A stretch of 64,000 nucleotides of DNA from Trichodelitschia bisporula (lineage: Eukaryota > Ascomycota > Dothideomycetes > Phaeotrichales > Phaeotrichaceae): positions 930,001-994,000 of the forward strand of contig ML996693.1 of assembly GCA_010356995.1 (NCBI GenBank), given 5' to 3'. The notes under the pieces are model-generated. The model made no database searches, was not told the origin of the DNA, and saw nothing but the letters and a program-made list of their open reading frames with translations. Within the stretch, counting starts at the first letter, position 1; each line of letters opens with the position of its first letter. The translations under genes were made by a program, and so were the position numbers. This document shows, one piece after another, positions 33,441 to 43,584 of this stretch.

Positions 33441-34364
33441 CTACTCCTTAGCCTCTTCCTTGGCCTCCTCTTTCCCCTCCGGCTTGCTCTCGTCCTCAAG
33501 CACCTGCCTCCGCCCCTCCAAAGTGAAGTACAAGCTCTTACTCGCCGTCTCCAGCGTCCCTGCCAACCCCCCCGCAAAGCTCTGCAGTATCCCCACAACC
33601 TGCGCCCGCAGCCCATCGATCCCGCCCTCAATGCCCCCGATCCACCTCGCGCCCTCGGTGTCGAATACCCGGCCCTCCGCCCGCGCTCCCAGGAGCATCA
33701 ATTTTTGCACCGCCGACAGCACCGCCGGCTCGTGATACCCGGGGTTGACCCTACGCCGGGGCGCCGGAAACGCAGGTGAGGGCGCCAGGATGCTCAGCGC
33801 GACAGCAAGATGTTCGGGGCTCATAGCGGGGAGGGTGAGGACGACGAGCGGCCCGGCGAGGAGCGGCTCAAGCTCCGTCTTGATCTGCGCGTTCTTCGCC
33901 GCTTTGTAAGCCGCCTCGGAGAGGCCGTGGGTGAGTCGGCTAGGCCCCGTAGTCTCGGGGTGCCAAAACTCGACGACGCGCAGCGCCATGGCGAACATAC
34001 TGCCGCGGATGACTTGGAGCTTTATCGAGTCCGCGAGGTGGGTTGCATTGCTGGCGTCGGCGGCGCGCATGGCGTTGGCGAGTTCACGCCGGAGGCTGGT
34101 CCATTCGTTAGATTTGAGGTTGTTGTGTTGGAAGAGGAGGAGGAGGGGGGTGGAGCGCAGGAGGGAGGTGTAGGTTCTGTGGAGTTGGGATTTGCGGAAT
34201 TGGGGCGGTTTGTAGGAGGGGGGTTGGGTTGTTGGGTAGCGCTGGGGAGGAGGGGGTGTCGAGGTGGGTGTGGTTGCTGCTGCTGTTGAGGCATAGCGGC
34301 ATTGGAGAGGGAATGTGGGCCGAGCGAGGAGCTGGCTGGCGCGGAGTCGTATGCGGGGAGGCAT
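33441..34364 (-). CDS. Mitochondrial ribosomal protein uL10m (MrpL11)
   Basis: It is a component of the large mitoribosomal subunit stalk base. The single exon encodes 307 aa. The Arg/Ser/Ala-rich, acid-free N terminus (MPPRIRLRASQLLARPTFPL) is a mitochondrial presequence. It is followed by a Pro/Thr linker and the uL10 core: KSQLHRTYTSLLRSTPLLLL, FQHNNLKSNEWTSLRRELAN and LEPLLAGPLVVLTLP. The tail is Glu/Lys-rich with a short repeated KEEAKEEAKE. The first in-frame ATG gives the presequence directly. Divergent from TRP4 across 317 bp. Confidence 0.88.
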   Translation of the reverse strand: MPPRIRLRASQLLARPTFPLQCRYASTAAATTPTSTPPPPQRYPTTQPPSYKPPQFRKSQLHRTYTSLLRSTPLLLLFQHNNLKSNEWTSLRRELANAMRAADASNATHLADSIKLQVIRGSMFAMALRVVEFWHPETTGPSRLTHGLSEAAYKAAKNAQIKTELEPLLAGPLVVLTLPAMSPEHLAVALSILAPSPAFPAPRRRVNPGYHEPAVLSAVQKLMLLGARAEGRVFDTEGARWIGGIEGGIDGLRAQVVGILQSFAGGLAGTLETASKSLYFTLEGRRQVLEDESKPEGKEEAKEEAKE

Positions 34365-34681
34365 TGTGATGGGGAGGCTGGTAGAGAGTCAGTAGATGTA
34401 TCGGAGCAGAATGTACATAAGTGTGTGGGCGTCAGAGATGCGTACCTGGGCAGCGATATGTGCGGCCGTCACCAGAAATTCTGGAGGTGAAGCCGCAAGC
34501 TTCTTTCTTGCCCATCCACATTTTCCCAAAGTAGCTTAGCGCCGGGTAGGCCCGTTTAACCTCCAGACTCATTATTCTGAGCGACTTCGCCCTTGCGGAG
34601 GGGCACGACGTCTAGGTAAAGTACATCCTTCAATTGACTCTCACTCAACTCATTCATTCCCTGGATAGTTTTGCTAACACC
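34365..34681. promoter_or_regulatory. Divergent promoter region, uL10m / TRP4
   Basis: A short spacer that must hold both promoters. No GCN4/CpcA-type TGACTCA is evident at full consensus; a TTGACTCTCA-like sequence occurs near 34635. Confidence 0.4.
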
Positions 34682-36019
34682 ATGCCCCTCCCCCAGCAAG
34701 CCGAACCCACCGTCCTCATCACCCCCCTCCTCAAACGCCTCTGGCCCTCCCCCACCGCCGAAAATGTCACCGCTGCCGAAATCGCAGCCGCCATCTCGCA
34801 CATCTTCACCAACAGCCTGACGCCCGTCCAGACGGGCGCGTTGCTTACCGCATTGCACTTCACCGGCCTCGACCGCCAGCCGGAGGTTTTGTCGAAATGT
34901 GCGGAGGCAATGCGCAACGCCGCTGCGCCTATCGACCGCGCGGCTCTGCGGTCTGCAGTCCAGGCGCGTGGCCGCAAGGAGGGGGCTTACAATGGCGGAC
35001 TGGTAGGTCTGCCGCTCTAGCACAAGCCCCGCTTATGAAGACAGTGTGACATTGTCGGCACGGGCGGCGACTCGCACAACACCTTCAACATCAGCACCAC
35101 GGCCTCCATCCTCGCCTCCTCCCTCCTCATGATCGCCAAACACGGCAACCGCGCCTCGACCTCAAAATCCGGCTCCGCAGACCTGCTCCTCTCCACCCCT
35201 CGCCCCCCCTCCCTTAACGCCATCTCCCCCTCCAACCTGCCCTCCCTCTACAGACACACAAACTACGCCTTCCTCTTCGCCCCCACCTTCCACCCCGGCA
35301 TGCGCTTCGTAGCCCCGATAAGGAAGGAACTCGGCTGGCGCACGATATTCAACCTCCTCGGCCCGTTGTCCAATCCCGTGGACGACAAGCGCCCCGTCCT
35401 CGAGGCACGCGTTATTGGCGTTGCGAGGAGGGATTTGGGCCCCGCGTTTGCGCGGGCGTTTGTCCTGTCGGGCGTGCGGAAGGCGATGGTTGTGTGCGGT
35501 GATGAGGAGCTGGATGAATTGAGTTGCGCGGGGCCCACGCACTGCTGGCGCATCGTCGAGCGCGCCAACCCGGCATACACAAGCACAGGGGACGCCGACC
35601 ACGACTCCGACACCTCGGACGACGACGCCGAGCCCCCCACACTCGCGCACGTAGAGTACTTCACCCTCTCGCCCTCCGACTTCGGCTTCCCCCCGCACCC
35701 CCTCGCGTCCGTAGGCCCCGGCAAAGAACCCAAAGAGAACGCAGCCATATTCACGCGGATCCTTGCCGGCGAAATGGATTTCAACGACCCGATTATGCAT
35801 TTCGTGCTTATTAATACGGCGGCGCTGTTTGTGGTGAGTGGGATTTGTGAGGGGGATAGCAGTTGTATGGGGGAGGGGGACGATGGGCAGGTCATCACGG
35901 AACGCGGGCCGGGGGGTGGGCGGTGGAAGGAGGGTGTGCGCCGGGCCAAATGGGCGATTAGCAGTGGGGCGGCGGGGCGGGAGTGGGAGAGATTTGTGGA
36001 GGGGACGAAGGGGTTGTAG
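34682..36019 (+). CDS. TRP4: Anthranilate phosphoribosyltransferase
   Basis: It is the second step of tryptophan synthesis, transferring phosphoribosyl from PRPP to anthranilate. The exons are 34682-35002 and 35045-36019, giving 431 aa. Family motifs are TPVQTGALLTALHFTG, the PRPP loop DIVGTGGDSHNTFNISTTAS, KHGNRASTSKSGSADLL, FAPTFHPGMRFVAPIRKELG and RTIFNLLGPLSNPV. A roughly 60-residue insert with Asp-rich sequence (DADHDSDTSDDDAEPP) lies after ELDELSCAGPTHCWRI, making the protein longer than bacterial TrpD (about 340 aa); the flanking frame is intact. A further Gly/Glu-rich stretch lies near the C terminus. The start is the ATG at 34682. Confidence 0.95.
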
Positions 36020-36816
36020 ATGACTGCGGGAGTGGTAGAGGCTCTGTGGTAGACGCACGATGAGCCCGCCTGCGGTACTTACCCGGCATCTACATCCTAA
36101 ATAGGAAATCAAAAGTCATCTTCCTACCCACGAAACTCGTCTCCAATCAGGGAAGAGGTGCACCTGCATCCCGCCCAAAGCGCTAGAAACATGGAAACGT
36201 TTCTTTCGGCAAGCTTGGGCCTCAGCCTCGGCCCCGGGCCCGTCGCCGATTGACCACATCCCCGCTCCCGGGGGCTCCAATTGCTGGAAAAATAGCCCTT
36301 CCCTTTCCATCTTCCGTTCCCTTGTCTGGATGGAGTGCAAAACCCGGCATGCGGCGGTTTGCCGGCACATCGTTCCCACTTTCCACCCCGTTCGCCCGCG
36401 TGCTTCGCGCCGAGAACCGGTCATGCATACTGCTCACCCTGGGCCGGACGGATTGTGCGGCAAGGCCGTTGGCCATGTAGGTCATGCTCGGGGGTGCAGT
36501 GGAAGGGTCATGGGGAGAGAGTGCTGGAGGAGGGTGCTGGGTGGTCGTCCAGCTCCCCGGGGTAATATCGCAGCTGTATGACCTCGTCTATCCCGAACCC
36601 TTGGGCAGTTGGCGGGTGCGGGGGCATGGGTCGGGGAGCGAACTGCGGGGTGGGATTGGGGTTTTGGGCCATTGGGTCTGCTGATTAAGATGGTGAGTAT
36701 GTATTCTTGGTGTGAGGTTTTTCGAGTCTGCGTTCTTTGGTGATCGTGTCTTGAGCTTCCCTTCGTTGGTCTTTAGGACGGTGTGCGGACGTTGATCCAC
36801 ACGACCTACCGTAGCC
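36020..36816. promoter_or_regulatory. Sugar transporter upstream region
   Basis: This is about 0.8 kb without a gene, between two plus-strand genes. No distinct element can be supported. Confidence 0.4.
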
Positions 36817-38641
36817 ATGGCTCGCATTGGGAGGAAGAGGGCGTACAATTGGTGAGTGTGTGGTAGCCGTCTCTCGCGATGTCTGTCTGGTGTAAGCTGG
36901 CGAAGCATACTAACACCAACAGGTACTGCTCCCTCATCGCCGCCTCCTGCATGGTCCTCTACGGCTACGACAACAGCACCTTCAACGCCATCAGTGGGTC
37001 CGCAAACTGGGACCGGTGGTTCGACAACATCGTGGGCCCCCCCCTTCCCCTTCCCCATCCACCCTCCCCCAACACCCTAACACGCCCAGAAAACCAAAAA
37101 ATCCAACGAAAACCTCTACGCCGCCATCAACACCGCCTACTACGTCGGCGCCATCACCGCCGGCTGGTTCATGGGCGGCCCCATAGCCGACATCCTGGGC
37201 CGGCGGGCGGGCATGGCGAGCGGCGCGGCGTGCGTGATTGCGGCGACGTTTATGCAGGCGTTTGCGCCGAGGGGGATGATTGGGGTTTTTATTGGGGGGC
37301 GGGTGTTGATTGGGATAGGGCAGGGGCTTGCGCTGAGTAGGTTGAGCTTTACGTTGGGGTGGTGAGAGGGAGTACGAGGCGAGGCTGACGAAACAGCGGC
37401 CGGACCGGCGTACATCAATGAGCTTGCGCCGCCGGAGATACGCGGTGAGATCATGAGTTACTGGCAGATGTTTTACAGCGTCGGGAGCTTCATTGCCTAC
37501 TGGGTGGGTTCCGGCATCGGGGATCATAGTTTCGAGAGCCCCGGCTAATGATCCAGGTCGGATACGGGTGCTCGACGCACAAGGCCAAGCTGGGCGAGTG
37601 GGACTGGCGCATGATCGTCATCTTCCAGCTCCTCGTCCCCATCCTCATCCTCAGCCTCGTGTTCACGCTCCCGGAGACGCCGCGGTGGTACATCCAGCAC
37701 GGGGACCGGATCGACGACGCGCGGGCCTCGCTGCTGCGCGTACGGGACGACCCAGAGGCCGTGGAGACGGAGCTCACGAGCATCCGCGAGGCGATTGAGT
37801 TTGAAAAGTCGGCGATTAGCGGGAGTTACAGCGCGCTGTGGAAGGACCCGTCCGTACGGAAACGCTTACTCATTGCCTTTGCGCTGAACGCCGGGCAGCA
37901 GATTACGGGCCAGGGCACGCTGAACACGTACAGCACGATAGTGTACCAGCGCGTGTTCAAGGACGCGAACACCATTTTCCTAATCAATGCGCTGAACGCG
38001 ACGTGCGCGATCCTGTTCACACTCAATGCGACGTGGACGGTGGATCGGTACGGGCGGAAGTTTTTGTTCCTCGTGGGTGCGGTGGGGATGGGGTTTTGCA
38101 TGATTATCGTCGCGACGATTTATACCCAGACGCCGATTGTGCCGGGGAGCAGGTCGGCGAAGGTCCCGGATGGGATCAAGACGCGGCCCGTGGGGATAGC
38201 GATTGTGTTCGTGTTTTTCCTGTTCAGCTTCTTCTGNNNNNNNNNNNNNNNNNNNNNNNNNNNNNNNTAACAGGACCAGACAAACCCTCCTGGGGCGCAA
38301 CAACCTGGATCTGGACCTCCGAAATCTTCAGCATGAACGTGCGGGCGCAAGCCGTGGGCATGGCATCGCAGACGCAAAACATCGCCAACGTGGTAGTCCA
38401 GCAATTCTTCCCCACGTTCCTGAACCGCAAGGGCTTTTACGCCTTCTACATGTTCGCGGGGATTAACTTCCTCCTTGCGGTTTTTGTGTGGTTCGTTGTG
38501 CCGGAGACGCGGAATGTCCCGCTGGAGGAGATTGATGTCCTGTTTGGGGGGGTTAACCATGTTGAGCGCGGAGAGCATATTATTGCGAAGGGGGAGGAGA
38601 GTATTGCGCCAAAGGGGGAGAGTGTGCAGAGGAGCGGGTAG
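36817..38641 (+). CDS. MFS sugar transporter (with assembly gap)
   Basis: This is a 12-TM major facilitator of the sugar porter family in the plasma membrane. The exons are 36817-36851, 36923-37031, 37090-37336, 37397-37503, 37557 to about 38236, and 38274-38641. The last intron contains the N run at 38237-38267, so its donor is hidden; the acceptor TAACAG is visible. Family signatures are GGPIADILGRRAG, GRVLIGIGQGLAL, PAYINELAPPEIRGEI, LPETPRWYI, DRYGRKFLFLVGA, TTWIWTSEIFSMNVRAQAVG and VPETRNVPLEEID. Substrate cannot be told from sequence; the pattern is of the hexose/disaccharide type common in fungi. About 540 aa are visible. Confidence 0.9.
38237..38267. other. Assembly gap (31 N)
   Basis: Undetermined bases inside the last intron region of the sugar transporter. 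Confidence 1.
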
Positions 38642-39541
38642 GTGGTGATAGGACCCCAACCAGGGGCAGACGGGAATGCTGCGTTCGCTATATTACTGTC
38701 AGGAGGGCGTTGGAGGGTAATGGAAGCATGGGCTTCATCGTGAAAATGGCCACGGTGTAAAGTGAAGAGTATTGATGAAAGACGAAGAGAAGAAGAGAAG
38801 AAGAGGAGAGGAGAGAGAGGGTCGAGACTAGGTGCACTGATGATAAGTATCTTACATTGAGCGACCCAATTCTTTTCCATCTGCCTGCCATCAATACCTC
38901 CACCCGTCTCTTCCCGAAGGAAGATGCTCACTCACAAGCCAGATCCATTCCTCCCTTCCCATGCCTAACATCAAAAGTACAGACAAGGCTGACATCTCCA
39001 GGCACCGACGAGGCATCCCCTCAACACCACCTCCACATCACAGCACTGAGATCAGCACTCACATTCCACGCCCTGCATTGCTATGTACCCTTTGGGCGCA
39101 TTACCACAACCCAGCTTCCAACCTACACACAGCGCCTCGCGGCGCACCCGGCTCACAAGCCCCCCTAACCTCCCCACACCATTTTCCCCCACCAAGAAAG
39201 GAAAAGCGTCCAACAAAAAAAGAACACCACGCACCCCGCGCGCTGAGCCAGCCCATGAACAAAAATACAGCGTAAAGTAAAGGAAACGCCTCGCGCTCAT
39301 TCCCGCGCGCGCAATGCTGCGATGATAATGGGGTCAAAGAAGAGGTGGGGGAGATCCGGCGGCAGAAGCAAGGCACGGGTAATCCCCCGCAAGCCCGTCC
39401 AACAGCCCATCTCTAATGAAAAGGAAAAAATACGGGAGAGAGAGAGAGAGAGAGAAGAGGGAGCGTCGCGTCTCAACCTCCACAAACGCCATCATCAGCC
39501 CAGGAGCAAACATTACCCATCAGCAAGATCCGACCCTCCCA
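38642..39541. other. Convergent spacer, transporter / kelch-like gene
   Basis: This 0.9 kb of 3' flanks includes GA-rich stretches near 38775-38820 and 39430-39460. No gene is visible. Confidence 0.5.
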
Positions 39542-41962
39542 TCACCCCCTCTGCCCCGCATTAATATTCAACCAACTCATGTCCTCATTCCCGGTCGTCT
39601 TGCGAATCACCGGCCCGCTCCTTACACTGCTGCTCCGCCGCTTCGTCTCCACCACCTTCGGCTTACCCCCAAATCCGGGCGACGTCGGCGAGGGCACTCC
39701 GCGGGGGAACAGCGTAACATCACTCCTCCCACTGTCACGCACCTGCTGCTGGCCGCCCCACGGCGGCCGCGGCGGCTGGAACTCCATCGCAGGTGGTGCC
39801 CGCCGTGCCGCCAACTTGGGCGACTGCTCGATACCGGACGGAAACACGGTGACGTTGCTAGCCCCGCTATCGCGGACGGGAGCACCTGCGAACGGCGCCC
39901 TAGGCGGCGGCGGTGGGTACAGCGCCTCATGGCTACGCAAGCGATCCGTCGGCGCGCCGAAATACGGATTCCCGCCGCCCGAGCGTCGGTCCGCAATAAC
40001 GCCGCCGTCGAGCGGAGTCCAAGATCGGGTCTCAGTGCGGCCCATTTCTCCATTGCTGCCGCGCGAGGACACGCTCTCGGCCCGCCGGATCTCGGCTCGC
40101 AGACCCTCGCGTACGTCGTCAGTGCTGTTGCCCATAGTCGGGCTGCCGGTGGCGACGCGGTTGATGCGCTGTCCCTCGAACTTAGGGCCCAGATTGAGCT
40201 CTAGCGGCGGTGGACCGACGAGCCCGGTCACACTGACGCCTGGTCCCTCGCCGTAGTCCGAGCGTGACATATCCGAGGCGAATGTTTCGCGGGTGGCGCC
40301 GGGCGCGGGAATGCTGGCTAGGTTTGTCACCTCGTTGTTGGCGAAGTAGCGACTCCAACCGTTCGAGCGGGTGCGTGTGGCTGCTTCCAGGGACTTGGAA
40401 GGGCTGGACTCCGGGCTGGAGTCGGCGCTGCGTGGGCCGGTTTCCTTGTTCCGCGGTGGTGACGTCGTGGTTATGACGGGAGCCGCAAACCGCGGCTTCT
40501 CGTCACGCAGATGGCCCATTTCGACCGGTTCATTGTAACCCAACGGGCTCTTGTGCTTGACCAGACCGGCCATGGAGGCATCGCTCGGCATGCCGCGCCG
40601 GTGGGATTTGGCGCCAGGCTGGAACATGGCGAGCGATGTCATGCTTGAGTTTTTGCTTGGAGCAGCACCAAACCCGCGACCCATCGATCCGCCGGCTTCG
40701 TGCATGAACTCAGCACCCTGGTCGGCGAAAGAGAGACGATCTTCCTTTTCGCTGACGGCGCGCTGTTGCTTCTTCTTCTTCTCGCGCATGCAGCGCAGAA
40801 GCAGCAAGATAATGATTAGTATCGCAGCTATTCCAAAGATGGCACCTAAGGTGGCGCCAAGGACAGTAAGCGTCCGTGCTTTGGAAGGACCGGGTCCGTC
40901 ATTTGGCGTAGCGACAGCCGTGCTGGAGGGTGATGCGGTTGCGGATGATAGTGATGATGACGAAGACTTTGTGAGAGGCACCTGTGCCTTTCCGACGAAC
41001 AGACTGGTGGCGTTGATCCATCTGTTCTCCGTCTGGTCGAAGATGACAATCGGATCGTCGTCATTCCCACCACCCGTCATAACAACCAGACCATCCGGCG
41101 ACTGGGCGAGAGAATATCTTGACCGCGCTGCCGTAGGGGCCAACGATGCGTTATATGCCGGCCAATCGCTGACCGTAAGGTCGCGCTTCGACTTGTCTGC
41201 AGCACCGACAACCTTGCCCACCGGTGCAGGCTGGCCATTTTCCCACAACGCGTAGCGGGTAACGACGTTTGGGGACACGCCGAGGTCGAAGAGCTCCAGC
41301 ACTTTACTGCCGTCGTCGCCTGTCACCATGGCACATTTTACCGAGTCGGGTGATACGACAGGTGCCGGCAATGTTGTCCCGAGATTCGTCCACGCACCGT
41401 TGCCGTAGACCCACAGCTCGCGGTTACCCTGCGCACCGCCAACCATGAGAGCATGTGTCGAATTCCAAGGCATAAGCATCGGTTCAAAAAGCGGTGGCGC
41501 GGCGGACGGCGACGCATTGACGACGTATGGTGAGACTGTCGAAATCAAAAAGGTCTGCGACGACGGCAGCACGTCCCCTGCCTGCGACCCAGCGTACACC
41601 AGAATCTGGGACGTGCCTTCCAAAAACACGGCGCCGTGATGTTGGCGGTTACTCGTCACCTGCGAGGCGGGCTGAAGGGTTTCCCAGGCTTGGGTGGCGA
41701 AGACAAAACGTTGAAGACCGCTGTACAGCGCGTTATCCGCGTTAGGTGTGCCGCCGACGACATACAACGCTGCAGTGGCCGGGTTAGTATCTTCGACGCA
41801 AACAGCGCCCTTGACGGAGACGCCGCCGTCGAGCTCCGACCAGTCCGCATCCTCTTTGAGCGGCAGTGCCTGCAGGCCTTCGGGAGTGTAGACGTAGAGG
41901 GTGTTGTCGTGGACGGCAGAGCAGTGGTCGGATAGAGGAAGAGGGGGCGAAGGAATGGACAT
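39542..41962 (-). CDS. Kelch-like single-pass membrane protein
   Basis: The single exon encodes 806 aa. The first ~330 residues show kelch/beta-propeller-like features: repeated LYVVGGTPN, ILVYAGSQ, ALMVGGAQGNRELWVYGNG and LVVMTGGGNDDDPIVIFD blocks about 50-80 residues apart. A Ser-rich linker leads to one transmembrane helix (about residues 367-390, LGATLGAIFGIAAILIIILL) with a basic cytosolic stop (RCMREKKKKQQR). The 400-residue cytosolic tail is disordered, Ser/Pro/Arg-rich and contains repeated VRDSG-S-NVTVFPSGI-like motifs. No cleavable signal peptide is obvious, so the N-terminal topology is uncertain. Proteins of this layout are widespread in fungi with unknown function. Confidence 0.85.
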   Translation of the reverse strand: MSIPSPPLPLSDHCSAVHDNTLYVYTPEGLQALPLKEDADWSELDGGVSVKGAVCVEDTNPATAALYVVGGTPNADNALYSGLQRFVFATQAWETLQPASQVTSNRQHHGAVFLEGTSQILVYAGSQAGDVLPSSQTFLISTVSPYVVNASPSAAPPLFEPMLMPWNSTHALMVGGAQGNRELWVYGNGAWTNLGTTLPAPVVSPDSVKCAMVTGDDGSKVLELFDLGVSPNVVTRYALWENGQPAPVGKVVGAADKSKRDLTVSDWPAYNASLAPTAARSRYSLAQSPDGLVVMTGGGNDDDPIVIFDQTENRWINATSLFVGKAQVPLTKSSSSSLSSATASPSSTAVATPNDGPGPSKARTLTVLGATLGAIFGIAAILIIILLLLRCMREKKKKQQRAVSEKEDRLSFADQGAEFMHEAGGSMGRGFGAAPSKNSSMTSLAMFQPGAKSHRRGMPSDASMAGLVKHKSPLGYNEPVEMGHLRDEKPRFAAPVITTTSPPRNKETGPRSADSSPESSPSKSLEAATRTRSNGWSRYFANNEVTNLASIPAPGATRETFASDMSRSDYGEGPGVSVTGLVGPPPLELNLGPKFEGQRINRVATGSPTMGNSTDDVREGLRAEIRRAESVSSRGSNGEMGRTETRSWTPLDGGVIADRRSGGGNPYFGAPTDRLRSHEALYPPPPPRAPFAGAPVRDSGASNVTVFPSGIEQSPKLAARRAPPAMEFQPPRPPWGGQQQVRDSGRSDVTLFPRGVPSPTSPGFGGKPKVVETKRRSSSVRSGPVIRKTTGNEDMSWLNINAGQRG

Positions 41963-43505
41963 TTTGGGGTGGGGCCCCGGTGTAGTTCTCTTCGCTGCAA
42001 GAGGTTTATGATCGCGTATACATGGTTTGTGTGGTGGTGATACGGCGGCGACGGAAAGAAGAGGCGTGGTGACGGAGGTGCACTGAGGACCAGCCGTTAT
42101 TTTTCGTGGGGGAAGCCCAACAAAGAAAGTGTGTCTTCTCCTCCTCTTGCTTCAAAGCCCTTGTTGTCTGGGCGGCGAATGGAACGTCTTGAGTCGACGA
42201 GACGGAAGCGGCGCTCTGTCAAAGAGCCGATCTTGATATGGGGGTCGAAGCAGCGACCAGCAGGCTTGATGGTGCAAAGAGGGAATGAACGAGAAGTGTA
42301 TATTCGTACAAGGGAAGCGGAGCGCGCAGCGATTGTCAGGAGCTAGCCAGAGTTGCGAGAAGAACGAAGGGTTTCGCGATTGGGAGGCGTATTCGTCTCT
42401 CGCGGAAGAAAAGGGATGGTGGTATCCGGATTCGAAGTCGAATTCGAGATTTCAAGGAGGCCTAGCTCGGGTGGGTTTGGTATGGACGATATATCGTGAG
42501 TAGCGATATGGCAAGGACGAAAGGGCTGTCGAGAAATGGAAGTGAACAGCTTTCCGCGAACACAAGCAGGATCGGGATGTGAGGCTTGAAGGAGGTGAGG
42601 TGGAGAGATGAGAGAGCGGAGAGAGCGGAGAGCGCGGAGAGAGAGAGAGGGAAGGAGCAACACACTGGACTGGAGGATCACAGCCAACTACCGCTCTAGG
42701 ACTAGCCAGGAGACCCTTTGTATCGAATAGGGGTGTCCCTTAACGGGTGGCTAAGGCTTATTATGGCTTAGTTCCGGGCGTACCTGCCGTGAACTAGCCG
42801 CAATAGTGGGGGGCTCCGACTCGCGATAGGCTGAGTCTCTCCTCCTCACCACCGGCACGGATTTTCCACTGCGGCTTCGCTCGAGAAGTTTATATCGCTG
42901 CATCAACTCATGAATAGCCAGGATGGAGTACGGATTATAAGTACCAATTGTATACGGACTCGTCATCAGCTCAACCCTCTTGCTCCTTCTGAATGTCATC
43001 CATTCCCCTTGTTCCCTTCTAGCACCGAACAGCAGTCCGCGATGGGACCCAGGACTCACGCCATCGACCAGTGAGGTGCCGTACGCTGGTAATGACGGGG
43101 GGAGGGAAGGCTGGTGGCGCGGCCTTCTCGGCCACGGATTGGACGAGGCTGGGGGCGGAGAGAGGGGGTCGAGTTGACCGGGGCCTTGACTTGCACCACA
43201 GGAGCACCGATATCGAGCAGCGAAGGGAATTCAGGTCGCGATGCTGCAAAGCTAATTCATGATTCGCCTTTGCCTTCTAATTCTTCCCTACTGCAAGTCC
43301 TGACTATCAACCATCATGTGTGTGCGCGAAAGAAAAGCGCACTCATCTCCCTCATCTCACAGCCACCCCCTCTCCAGCGTACCCCCTAAAACACCGGCGC
43401 CGCCCGCTGTCCCGCCCAAAAAATCCCCGAGCCACAAACACAAAACAGCCTCTGGCCAGCTTCCACCGCGGGCTCCAAAAGGGGGGCAGGGGGGAATGGG
43501 CCCAC

Positions 43506-43584
43506 GGGCTGGTCGAAAAAGTTATGTCGGCCTCCCTCAGCAAAATACCGTGGATTGGGGGGGCATGACTTTTTCGACTAGCCC
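43506..43584. repeat. 21-bp inverted repeat hairpin
   Basis: GGGCTGGTCGAAAAAGTTAT(G) at 43506-43526 is matched by its reverse complement at 43564-43584 with two mismatches, and 37 bp separate the arms. It may be a stable hairpin, a small inverted-repeat element or a dyad-symmetric binding site. Confidence 0.8.
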
